From Zygnema circumcarinatum (taxonomy: Eukaryota; Streptophyta; Zygnematophyceae; Zygnematales; Zygnemataceae), in NCBI GenBank assembly GCA_037447605.1, contig CM074809.1:3066158-3130157 (forward strand): a stretch of DNA of 64,000 nucleotides. Reading direction: 5' to 3'. This document shows positions 34,201 to 44,650 of the stretch, in pieces; the stretch's first letter is position 1; every line of letters begins with the position of its first letter. The notes under the pieces are model-generated. The model searched no databases. It was not told where the DNA came from and saw only the letters and a list, made by a program, of their open reading frames with translations. Position numbers and translations under genes: made by a program.

Positions 34201-34739
34201 AGTAGGTCATAGCCCTGCAGGTCCATGCGGTCTTCAGGACCCTCCTTCAGATCTCTCATTCCAGCCACCAGCCTCTGCTCAGTCTCCTCGGTTCGACTTC
34301 TTGTTCTTCGAAACCGTGCAACCTCCCCTTCATCCTCCAAAGCATAGAGAGTCCAGCCCATATGAACCCTAATTCTGCTCGACTTATGATTCTGCGCTTC
34401 CTGAAGCAGAAAATTTGCAAGTTCATTCCTTCCCACTGCCGACTTTGGCTGAGAGGCATCAAATGCCTGAAAATTCTTCGTTCCGCCACCATGTACGCTG
34501 AAGCCCTTGAGAGGAAGCGCCAAATCTGGAGGCAGCTCAAGGCCTGCTTGTCTGAGCGCCTTTAAAGCCCGAATATTCAGCACATATACAGGCGTTTTCT
34601 TTTCGCTGAGAATAGAAAAGTCTGGAATCCGTTCTACCAAGTCGACACGAAACCCGCGATTTGCGAGAAAGATCGACATAAGCGATCCTGCCGGACCCGC
34701 ACCCACCACCACGGCTGAAGGGCTGTTCTGTTGATCCAT
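31212..34739 (-). CDS. Kynurenine 3-monooxygenase-like FAD monooxygenase with C-terminal membrane anchor
   Basis: Resolved exons on the minus strand: 34739-34117, 33657-33406, 33298-33082, 32937-32773, then one or more unresolved exons, and the last exon 31380-31212. The start at 34739 (MDQQNSPSAVVVGAGPAGSL) aligns with KMO starts; an in-frame ATG at 34847 would add a 36-residue leader. Motifs: dinucleotide-binding GAGPAGS with the E of DLVER, the NAD(P)H/FAD-linked LLVAADGTVSTVR, and the second FAD motif VVLIGDAAHSLPGTFGEGCN. The final exon encodes a transmembrane helix (VVVFSGGVLCTGMIVLAAF) and a basic end HSRKAT, like the outer-mitochondrial-membrane tail of KMO. The donor after LLDQ is a weak GTCAAT. 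Substrate is uncertain: plants contain KMO-like monooxygenases not proven to act on kynurenine. Head-to-head with the ABC1 kinase gene. Confidence 0.82.
32565..32690 (+). repeat. GGGAAGGGAGAG simple repeat in an intron of the KMO-like gene
   Basis: Purine-only tandem array of roughly 11-base units (GGGAGAGGGGAA). G-runs make quadruplex formation possible. Lies in the unresolved 3' intron region on the opposite strand to the gene. Confidence 0.85.
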
Positions 34740-35915
34740 GGATGTCAAAATATTTGAAGAAGGCCCTGCACAGACAAGTAATGCATTTCGACTGAGTTCC
34801 CGGTGAAAAAGGAAGTCTTCTGAACAACTCCTTAAAAGAAAGCTCATGACACGCAGTTTATGCAAAAAAAAATAACAAATTGAACGAGCTGCAGGGTAGC
34901 AATACTGAGGTGTGGCAAACTAACAGAGTGGGAGCAACTGCCTGGTCCGAAACAAAGAGTTGGTTTCATAACGTTAAGAAAGAAAAGGGACTGCTTGTCG
35001 AATAGTAAAGGAAAACATAGAAGAGATTTTATGGCTCAATTTGCTCAATATACTCAAGCCCTCACGACTCACGTCATCAAGAAAAGAGCCTTTCATTATG
35101 CATCACATCACTCTCTTTCCTCTTTCCTATTCTTTTTACGTTCCTTCACTCACTCCCCTAAGCTCCCTTCCAGCACTTTTATCCCTTCAAGTAACACTTT
35201 CTTCCAAAAAGCAAGCTTACTCATACCGGCTAGCCTCTGCCTTCTCCATTATTATTCCTTCACCTCCTTACCCTCTCACTTCCCTCCCTCCCCGACCTAC
35301 TCGAACACTGCCTTCCCTCACTCACACATGCCAACCCCCTCCCTCCTTTAACACCAAATTCAACGCAAAAACCTCCCCTTCGCCCTCAATCTCACCTCTC
35401 CGAGGACGTGGACGCAAATAAAACCTCAGCACCCGTCACTCGTCCCCCTTCCTCCTCCTCCCCCTCCCCCTCCTCCTCCGTTGCCGCTCCCCTCTCCCCT
35501 TCCATGGTGCCGCCCTCTCCCTCTTCAAAGGCCTCCTCCCCTCCAAGTGGGCGCCATCCAAAGGGCCCTTCTCATCCGTACATCCATGGTCATTCCGTAC
35601 ACCCGTGACCATTTCTTACACTTTCCGCACTGTACCGTGTCGTACGAAATTGCGACTTCGCCGTTCGCACATAGAATCAGCTGCAGCAGTTACGGAGCTG
35701 CCCGCGGGCAGCAGGAAAATGAAATCTTTCTGCCACGTGGCGAGCGCTGCCGCTCCCTGCCACGAGGAGGACAGCGGCCGGCGGGCGGGGCAGGGCAGAG
35801 GGCAGCCATGGCCATGGCGGGGGCGGGGGTCTTCCTAAGGACGTTGCTGCGGAGGCCGAGAGGCGCCATGCCGGCGGAGAGTTAGGGTTTTCCAGGGGCG
35901 GGGAGACGACGGCTG
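34740..35915. promoter_or_regulatory. Intergenic region between KMO-like (-) and ABC1 kinase (+) genes
   Basis: Contains a long pyrimidine-rich stretch (35100-35580), a cluster of GTAC-containing motifs (CCGTACA, TGTACCGTG, TCGTACG at 35576-35648) and TTAGGGTTT at about 35882, 34 bases before the kinase start, resembling a telo box. Long pyrimidine-derived open frames here (e.g. 35041-35421) are compositional. Shared promoter function is inferred. Confidence 0.45.
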
Positions 35916-38900
35916 ATGGCGCGGGTGCTGCGCAGCCTGTTGGGGCTGCAAAGGCGGCCGCTGCTGGCAGGAGCGCTGCTTTTTGCAGGGGCGGGAGGGA
36001 CAGCTGTCGCGCTCACAGAGGCCGATCCCAGCCGGCAGCCGGATGGCCGGATCGGAGGATTTGTGGCGGGAGGACAGGGGATTCTGCGGTCCACACGAGC
36101 CATCAGAACTGTATGGCTGCTCGCTCCTGTCTGTATTGGATGCGCAAGGAATTTGAATTTGGAGCTTGGTATGTCGAGATGATTGTCGGCTGTCGGAGGT
36201 CTTTCTCTCTCTCCCTCTCCCCTCCCCCCTCTCTCTCACTCTCCCCCGCTCGCTCTCGTTCTCGCTCTCGCTCTCTCTCCCTCTCTCTCGGCTATCAGAG
36301 GTACCTGTGAAGTAGGCGAATCCGTGAACTGGATGAGCAAGAGGTGGCGGAATGAAGTTATTGGGAGATATGTTAGGCCGAATTCTGAGCACTGCAGCCT
36401 ATAGTCTGCATGCCACCGGCGAATTTTGGGTTAGGAGCTATTGCTCTGCATCGACCATGTCGATTCTCACTTTCTAATTGAGCTGGCTGTTGGGATTAGC
36501 TTGACTACTTTTTGTGTTCGAAAAACGATAAACAGTAGTGGAATTGGTACGAGAGCAGTCATAATACACAGCACGGCGCCACTCTCCAGGGTGCACCACC
36601 GCGCTCGCGGGATAAAGGGTTTCAGTTTCGGCTGCGCGATTACGCTTGAGCTGAACACAGTTTGATCTGGCACTAGTGATTGTTGGATTTTATTATTGGG
36701 CATCGTTTGATCCGGGCCGAAAAACACTTGCAAGACCGGTTCCTTAGAGATAGTACTGAGAATTCTTCCCTGACAATCTGCAGTTTGTCCGAATGAGGGA
36801 AAGTAACGCACTATTGTAGGAATTCCAGTATTTTCAACCACTGCCAATAAACTTTTCCTTAGCTTTGCCATTTTCTCTTTCTTTTTTTTCTTTCCTTAGT
36901 TCAGAATTCTGCAATTCAAATTCAACGACGGAAACTTATGCTTTGCGTGACTTAAATTAAGAGGACTAGTAACTGGCCCATTGTTATGGGTTGTATGAGG
37001 TAGATTTTGCTATCATGCATGGAAGCAGGCTGCAGTACTTCTTCCGCTTGCATGGTATTTCACTGAACTCGTCAGAATCTCTGGAGGTACCCCACTTCAA
37101 GTAAATCTATCGGGCAACTATTTGGCAGGTCATTGATGTATTCTTCGCTGTGTTGCTTCTTATGTTGGAGCAGTTTGCTGTGAACAGCTTCGACTATAAG
37201 TACACGCTTCTGAAGGTGACCATTAAAGGAGAAGCCAAGAAGAAGAACCCAGAATACAGCAACAAAATCAAGTCAGAGGTTGGCACACACTCACTTTTAG
37301 TTCTGGGAACCATCAGTCTCCATGACGTTTCACGAGCTCGTTAGGCTTTGTAGTCCTATGTCTCATTTGTTAGTATATACGAAAGTTACTAGTGGTGTGG
37401 CTCCGAGCTCTTGAAAAGGAGCAACGCAACTATTGGAGATCGCAAGCTGGGCAAGAATGGTTAGCAAGCTAAGTATTTGTAAGAATTTGAGTGACTGGTG
37501 GCTGTTCGAAGTGAGTCGCAGAAAGTCAAACATCATTATCCTTGGTTGTCCATTTTGCATATCTGGTGAAGATGAGGGAAATTCAAGTATCATTGCAACT
37601 GTAGCTCGGTTCTGCTTGAAGCTGTACAACGCTAGAAGTTACAGAGGCGCCTGTTGATAGCATTTGAATCGTGAATTACGATCATGCGGAAGTTCTTGTT
37701 GGTTGCTCCTCGTTCCTTCTACCGGCGAGACTCTGCCTGCGAGAGTGAAGACTGCAATAGATATCGGCAGGCACTGATAACAGGCCGAGGGGGGTTTGCA
37801 GATTCACCAACGCTCAGCAGAGAGAGTGCTGAGACTCTGCGAATCCAACCGTGGAATTTACATTAAGGCCGGACAGTTTATGGCGTCTTTGCAACACTTG
37901 CCAAAGGAGTACACGACTACACTCGCTGTGCTGCAAGATCAGGTGGAGCCACTCAAGCTCAACGCATACATTGCTAATATTGGCACCCAATTTGTACATT
38001 TGTAAACCTTCTTGGATGCTTCACTTTGGGTTCTTGCCTTTAGCGATAAGGCTTATGTATCCCTCTAAGCCTGCATTATATAGTTCTGCCTCCACTCATG
38101 ACTTACGTATCGCAACTACGGTCGTTGGAACTCTGGCTTGTAACCTTTCACATGTTTGAATTCTGAAAAGTGTCTCTTTGGAGAGCGTTTTCAGGCACGT
38201 GGCCGGCCATTCAAGACCGTTGATAAGTTGCTGCAAGAGGAGTTTGGCATGCACGCACATGAAATGTGAGGATCGCTCCACTGCCCTTCACTGGGTGGAA
38301 TGGCTAAGCTAAATATTTTCACCACCATTCTGTTCTCTGGAAAGCTTACAGATTTGACATAGTTCTCAGAGCGATAAACTCCTTGTGTATGTACTCCGGT
38401 GCGTTCCATTTGCTTATAATGCATTCTTTAGTGGTTCATTTGGCTGCATTTACTTGTTAAGCTCCAACTTTACCAGGACTTCTCCTAGAAGAGGAGCAAA
38501 TTTATTAAGGTGTAGCTGAGCATGTATTTGGAGATATAGACGGAATGCCGAGACATAAGAAGTGTTCAATATCTTGAAATTAGTTGTTCCAAGTGAAAGT
38601 AACCATACTCCTTAGCCCTTGCAGATTTGCTGAGTTTGAGGAGGTTCCGATCGCCGCTGCCTCGCTGGCACAGGTCCATCGCGCAAAGCTGAAAGATGGG
38701 AGGGAGGTGGCGGTGAAGGTACACTCCAACTCGATTCCTTTCTCCGGAATTGCTTGATTGTCATAGTATTCATCCAAAGGATCAAACTCAAATGGGACTC
38801 TTTGTGGTTGCTGGTTGACTAGAGGTGTTGCTTAAGGTATTTTGAGGTCTTTACAAACTGCGTATTGTCAAGTAGTAGTTGTAACACGACAGATAGATGG

Positions 38901-41900
38901 GGCCCTTTGGCCGTTTTAATTCCTCCCACGTTGCCGCTCCCACAGAAACACAATAGGCTTTTAGTATTTTTCGATGTTATGCAGTTTTTGCATAACTGTG
39001 TTTTCTACAGAACTGTTTGGTAAAGCAGTTTAAGATGTCCTGATCGGCAATTTTATTGATGGATACAGATTCAGTATCCCGGTCTGGAGAAGCAGGTAGA
39101 AATGGATCTCAGGACGATGGCTGTTCTGTCGAAGGCTGTAACCTGGGTATGTTCTGAACCTAACATTTGAATTCCTTTGTACGAACGGCTTTTTTCCATG
39201 AGCGACATGAAAATTAAATGTTGATGAAAGGATAGTAGTTTTTGATTAGTTTAGGAACATGAAAATACTTGTTTTTTAAGGCCCCTTTAGTTCGGCGAAA
39301 GGAGAAGTTTTTCTGGCTTTTCTTAACTGGGCAAAGAAAATTTTATGATTCAATAACTCCTTCACATAGAAAGGGGATTCCTGTTCCTGACTGCACTTCA
39401 CATTGACTTGCAACTCTTAGCCGCAGTATCAGCTGAATGAGGAAACTGATGTTTTGTGTCCCTTGTACTATGGTTTGATTTGAATTTTCTGCAGCTATTC
39501 CCGGACTACAAATTCGAGTGGATCGTGCCACAGTTTGAGGAGAATCTTGCGCAACAGCTAGGTTTGTACCTTACTTCAGAGAGTATGAGAGATGGGAGAG
39601 GACCTTTTTCCCTTCTTTATCCTCGTCCCTTTCCCTTTCAGTGTTTGGTTGAGAGAGAGAGAGTGAAGGGAACGAGTAGGAAAGAGTTGGTAAAGTCATG
39701 CCTCTAAATTTTTAATGAATGAAAGCAATATCTCTTCCGAGGCTTATTTTTATGACACCGTTTGGAATAGCAAGTGGATATCACGATTACCTAAAGAAAT
39801 ATGTGTTTAGGATAGGGGTGTTTGGTATTTGGCAAAATCATTGAGATATGGGTTTGTCGTCTTCACAGATTTTCAACTCGAAGGCGCGAATGCAGAACGT
39901 ACAGCCAAAAACTTTGAGCACAAGAAGGCTCTGAAGATTCCGAAGATTTTTTGGGTGAGTTGTTGTGATATTGTGTTGTGATAGTTGTGATATGCCGGTC
40001 ACTGAAAGGTGTAAATGTTAGTCTTGGACAGTCAAGCATTGTTAAGGCCAAGCAATCATGATCTCGATTGTGGCTTAATGAAGCATAGGCACAATTTGGG
40101 TTGCAGGGTTTGACATCTAAGCGGGTCCTTACTATGGAGTTCATGCATGGCTGCAAGGTAAGGGCTGCTTTCTACTTGTAGTCACTTCTTGCCGACCTAC
40201 TGCTGGGCTCTATAGTACGGCGATAACTCAAAGTAGCTTCTGCTTTCGGTGGAGGCTTTATTGGAGCCAATCAAAGGATTCAGGGAATCGAAAAGCATGT
40301 CATTTGGGATTAGGGCAATTTTCTTCTTGTTGTTAACTGACTTAGATTGTGAAAATTGATGCCTCATGTGCTACTTTCTGGAGAGTCAGGCACCACTTCT
40401 CACTTGCAATTGACACTTCTCTCTCCCTTCTCACTTGCATTCTTTTAATGTCTCAGGTGGATGATGTTGAAGGAATTAGAGCGCAGGGCTTGGATCCAAA
40501 TCAGGTATGTGATCAATGTGGTTACCAGCTGGTAGTCATTCTGTTCCTTCAGCTGCTAAAGGCAATTCAGGGGACAACTGTAGCCAACTTTAGTTTCAAT
40601 TACTAATTGCTTTATAGCCAGTTCCATTGTATTTGCAAAGCTTCAAACGATTGAACTCTCTAGCTTAGCTATGTATAGCCAAACTAACAGGTGTGAAACG
40701 AGACACAAGCGCCTTTTAGTTCGGCATAAACTCATGTGATGATGGACACATGTCTCGACTCGGTGATGTTAATTGTGTTGTTGAGTCTCTAAAACGGAAG
40801 ACTTTGTCAAATCCCTTACCTTTCCAATATGCACAATGACTCTATAGAGTAGACCTGATTGCGCCTGAACTCTTTCCCAGTTATAGGCTTTTCCCTTCGT
40901 GTTGATTCAATGTTTCAATATGTATGGTGGGTTCTGCAGGTAGCAGATATGCTTGTGGAGGTATTTGCAGAGATGGTTTTCTGCCATGGATATGTGCATG
41001 GGGACCCACACCCAGGGAATGTGTTGGTGAAGGCCACCAATCATGAAAGACACAATTTTGATCTTGGTAGGCTAACATTCTCGTCTCTGTCTGACACCTA
41101 TCGGATGCATGCATTGCAATGCTACTTTTTCAGAAACTGCATTTTTTGGAGATCCTGTTCGAGAAGATTCTCAGACCTCACGCAGTTAATCGATCTTTTT
41201 CCTTCTCTCCAGGACAGACATTGCGATCTCTGGAATTTTCTCTTCTCCAAATTGATTAAGAAAGTAGGTCTTGACAGTATTTCAGTTGTGGTGGGGCTCT
41301 CTGTGTGATGAAACGATGCAGTTCTACTCGACCATGGTCTGTACAGGGAACTGGAAGACAGTTTCCGGAGAGATTTTTGTCGTTTATGGAGAGCCCTCAT
41401 CTTAATGGACTCTGCGGGAGTGCGAACAATGGGAGAGAAGTTGGGAGCAGGTCATTACTACCGCTACCTGCCTGTCCTATTCACGGGAAGGCCGGCAAAC
41501 AGGTGCAAAACTAAGGTTCCTTTTGCAACTGTTAGCTGCGCATATTGTTTTTGTGTGTTGTTGGTTTTCTTAGGATTACGGTTTCACGGTTTCCATGTGC
41601 GAAACAAACTTAACAGCGTTCTGTTGGTTGGCACTGAGCAGCAAGGCGGCCTTTGGCCAGGGGATGACTCCTGACGAAGTGCGAGTACTGCGGGCAGAAG
41701 TGAAGCAGTTTTCGGTGGGAGATTTGAGTGCAGTCATTGGGGGCTTGCCCAAAGATTTGTTCATTGTGATGCGGACAGAGTGAGTAGATCCATAATGTCA
41801 AGTCTACAATGGCAGGCAGCCAATGACAAGACATCACACCTGCCTGTGCATGGCCGGTCTCTAGTCCTGCATCTAGTTTTTGCCAGAGTAGTCTTGAAAG

Positions 41901-43318
41901 GGGGAAATAGATACAGTTGTAACACTGAATATCACAGGCATAATGGAGCTGTATACAATGTTAGGAACTAATATGCTTTCATGGAGGCTCCATGGGGCAG
42001 ATGACCAGTATCTTGTCCACTACACGTTACAAGAAAGTTAAAAGTACTGTACCTTATCCGTGATTGTGAAAGCTGTTTCCTGACGTTATCGGTTGCTTGC
42101 TTCTTTCTTCTGTTGTCTGTGCAGTAGTTTAGTGCGGCAAATAATCGCAAAGCTCGGGGCCGCCCCCCGGCAGCGACTCGTCACGAATGCGAAGTATGCC
42201 GTCACCGGATTGGCCCTCCGACATCGCGGCGAGCCGGGTGGGTAGGGGGAGCATGCCAAGGGTTGGTTTAAGGGTTGGTTTAAGGGTTGGTTTAATGGCT
42301 GGTTTAAGGGTTGGTTTAAGGATTGGTTTAAGGGTTGGTTTAAGGGTTGGTTTAAGGGTTGGTTTAAGGGTTGGTTTAAGGATTGGTTTAAGGGTTGGTT
42401 TAAGGGTTGGTTTAAGGGTTGGTTTAAGGGTTGGTTTAAGGGTTGGTTTAAGGGTTGGTTTAAAGAAAAGGAGCGGCAGAAGCAGGGGGGGGGGGAGTCA
42501 TGCAACACATTGGAGGAGGGAGGGGAAAAGGCACCTTGAAGTCCGCACAGTTTATTCTTCACAAGTGGTGCACTATGAGAGACAAGTTTGATTGCGCCAG
42601 CTTCTGACTGTCTCTTTTCTAGAGTCTGATCATATTGCTATTCAAGCACTTGTTGTAGGAGTTGCATGGTTTCAGGTTCGACATATCAACACGAAAGTTC
42701 CTTGACGAACAAGCTAGAGACTAGAACCTCTACGCAGAAGGAGACCAATGCCACTGGGAGTTGTTTAGAACTGTGTCTGGAAACTGTGTTGATACTTCGA
42801 ATCGCATTTGTTGAACAAAGCGTTTGGTCGCTATGAGGGCTGCAGACTTGTGGAGACAAGGAGTGGTGGCGATGGTGCGGGCCAACTTTGATTGCATGCA
42901 CCTCTTGCTCCGCCTTGGTGAGTTTCCTTTTGGAGTCACAATAGTTCTGCTCACACCGGACACAGAGATAGGGGAAAGTCATCAAGCAAGGGCTGTCGGA
43001 TCACCTCATTGTGAGCTGCAAGGGTGTTCAAAGTCCACGTGCTGCAGCTGTTCAGCCCATTGGTCACCTTCCCGCTCTTCTCTTCTTCTTCTTCTTCCTT
43101 CCTGCTCTTTCTTCTTCCCTCTCCTTCTCTCTTCATCTTTGTAATGTGTGCATGCACCATGTGATGCAGAGGTGTGGAAGCTGATGTATCAGCTGCGACT
43201 AGCATGGGAAGCAGTCACAGAAACAGTGCTGTCCACCGGCAGGATACTTCTGTTTTGGTGGGCGCCTGCAGGCAGCTCCTCTAGTAAACCGGGCAAGCCC
43301 GCTTTGGCCGGCCTATGA
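35916..43318 (+). CDS. ABC1/ADCK1-type atypical protein kinase-like protein
   Basis: Sixteen phase-consistent exons: 35916-36110, 37174-37278, 37802-37942, 38195-38265, 38625-38718, 39069-39146, 39495-39561, 39869-39954, 40107-40157, 40457-40504, 40940-41066, 41322-41502, 41642-41779, 42125-42237, 42846-42917, 43170-43318; 571 residues. ABC1 family proteins are UbiB-fold kinase/ATPases of mitochondria and plastids, tied to quinone lipid metabolism. The N terminus is arginine-rich and hydrophobic ([19 protein letters not shown]), consistent with organelle targeting. Family motifs in order: KxGQ ([11 protein letters not shown]), alanine-rich loop [15 protein letters not shown] lysine, EFMHG, catalytic [11 protein letters not shown], metal-binding LLDHGLY (DHG in place of DFG). 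The sequence is closest to the ADCK1 group by memory. Intron 14 contains a 12-base minisatellite; the exon 14 donor is CCGG|GTGGGT, and an in-frame stop lies just beyond it, so retention would truncate the C terminus. Confidence 0.93.
42258..42464 (+). repeat. 12-base minisatellite (GGGTTGGTTTAA)n in intron 14 of the ABC1 kinase gene
   Basis: About 17 head-to-tail copies of GGGTTGGTTTAA with a few single-base variants (GGATTGG, GGCTGG). Because 12 is a multiple of three, long frames run across it on both strands (a RVGL repeat on plus, LNQP on minus); these are not genes. Confidence 0.95.
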
Positions 43319-44650
43319 CAACGGCTGCAGAATGTAGGACACGCGTGAATTGCGAATAAGGCGAGCTGTAGTGCTTGGCTGAGCTTGGAGATGCCACGGC
43401 AAGATAGATAGATCCATCCGCAGCATGTGGCAGTCTTGGGTCTTGTAGGGGTCCCTCATTTCAGTTGCGCGGTATTGCTAGGTTGGTCCTTTTGGGACCT
43501 ACTTTGTATGGGTTGGTTGCCAGTGAATCCTTTGTATATGAGGCTTTATCTTGTCTATTGGAAGCTCGTCTCCTTTTGAAATATGGTACCGTATGGACCT
43601 GTTTATCTTTAAGAAGTGGCGGATTGGAAGTAGTGCTGAAAAAAATGGACTGAAAGTGGAGAGATTTGTCACAAAAGTGAAACATGACATGTACGGAACT
43701 ATACGGATATCCGTTTATTTTCGTACAATGTGTACGGTTCCGTATATCGGCATGTAACTGTCAGTAACTGTCATAACGACGACGTCCCAGGGTCGGTAAG
43801 TTCCAACCGCCGACGAGGGGAGATCTTTGTCTTATCTGTTCGTTTTTTGTTTTTAATTCTGCACAGATTTTCTAACGGCCAAAATGGATGGATGCTTCAG
43901 GACAACCAAAAAAAAAAATGCCTTCAAATATTAAAATAGTTTTTTAATGGCCTATATCTGCAGTTTTTTATACGCATTCAGAAACGTAAAAGGAAGCGCT
44001 TCGAGCGACGACGAAAAAACGTTTTGCTTTTTAGCCTCAACGACGCTTACAAATATGGTCCGTACGGCAGCTTCCATCCGTACCAACCCGAAAAAAGTAC
44101 GGTACGATTCTGTACAGTACGGTAGGGATACGCTGTACGGATTTGGTCCTACCGTACATGACGGCCGTACAACACACGTCCCGCCGGCGGTCCCTGGCTA
44201 TGCCGCGCATTGCCACGTGGCGGACAGTTGGCCGACTTTAAGGTCTGGCAGCCATGGCCGCTGTCAAGGAAGCTGCTGCTCGATCCTTCCTTTGTCCGTG
44301 AGGGGAGAGTGTATGTGTATGGATATACTTTAATTTCACAGATATTTGAGCTGTTTCCTTGTTGGAAAGAATGAAGGGACGAAGGTGAAGGGGTGCGGTG
44401 GTCGTGTGAGTGGAAATGTCCGGGATGGCCCACATTGAGGCGGAGAAGAGATCATGAAGTCTGCTTCTTTTGGGAGCAGAGAGAGAGTATGGAATGTGAT
44501 GTGTAGCACGATCTTCAGGGATTAGCCGCTGTGGAGTAAGTAAGCAGCGGCAGGTAAAAAGTGAGGTGGAGAGAGAGAGAAGAGGGGAGGGGGAAGGGGA
44601 GGGGGTGAACCCCTGAGTGTAACTCTGGTGACAGGAGAGAAAGAAGGAAA
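43319..44650. other. Intergenic region with GTACGG-rich sequence
   Basis: No coding exon recognised. GTACGG and its complement CCGTAC recur many times from about 43690 to 43748 and from 44057 to 44170. The first cluster contains a near-palindrome (CGGATATCCG). The last 500 bases are the leader of the GT92 gene. Confidence 0.5.

Noticed and set aside
35041-35608. Proline/serine-rich frames upstream of the ABC1 kinase gene
   Set aside because: Pyrimidine-rich composition keeps several frames open; no family and no conserved start context.
42086-42591. Long open frames on both strands encoding RVGL or LNQP repeats
   Set aside because: They are translations of the 12-base intronic minisatellite, and the flanking kinase exons splice across it.
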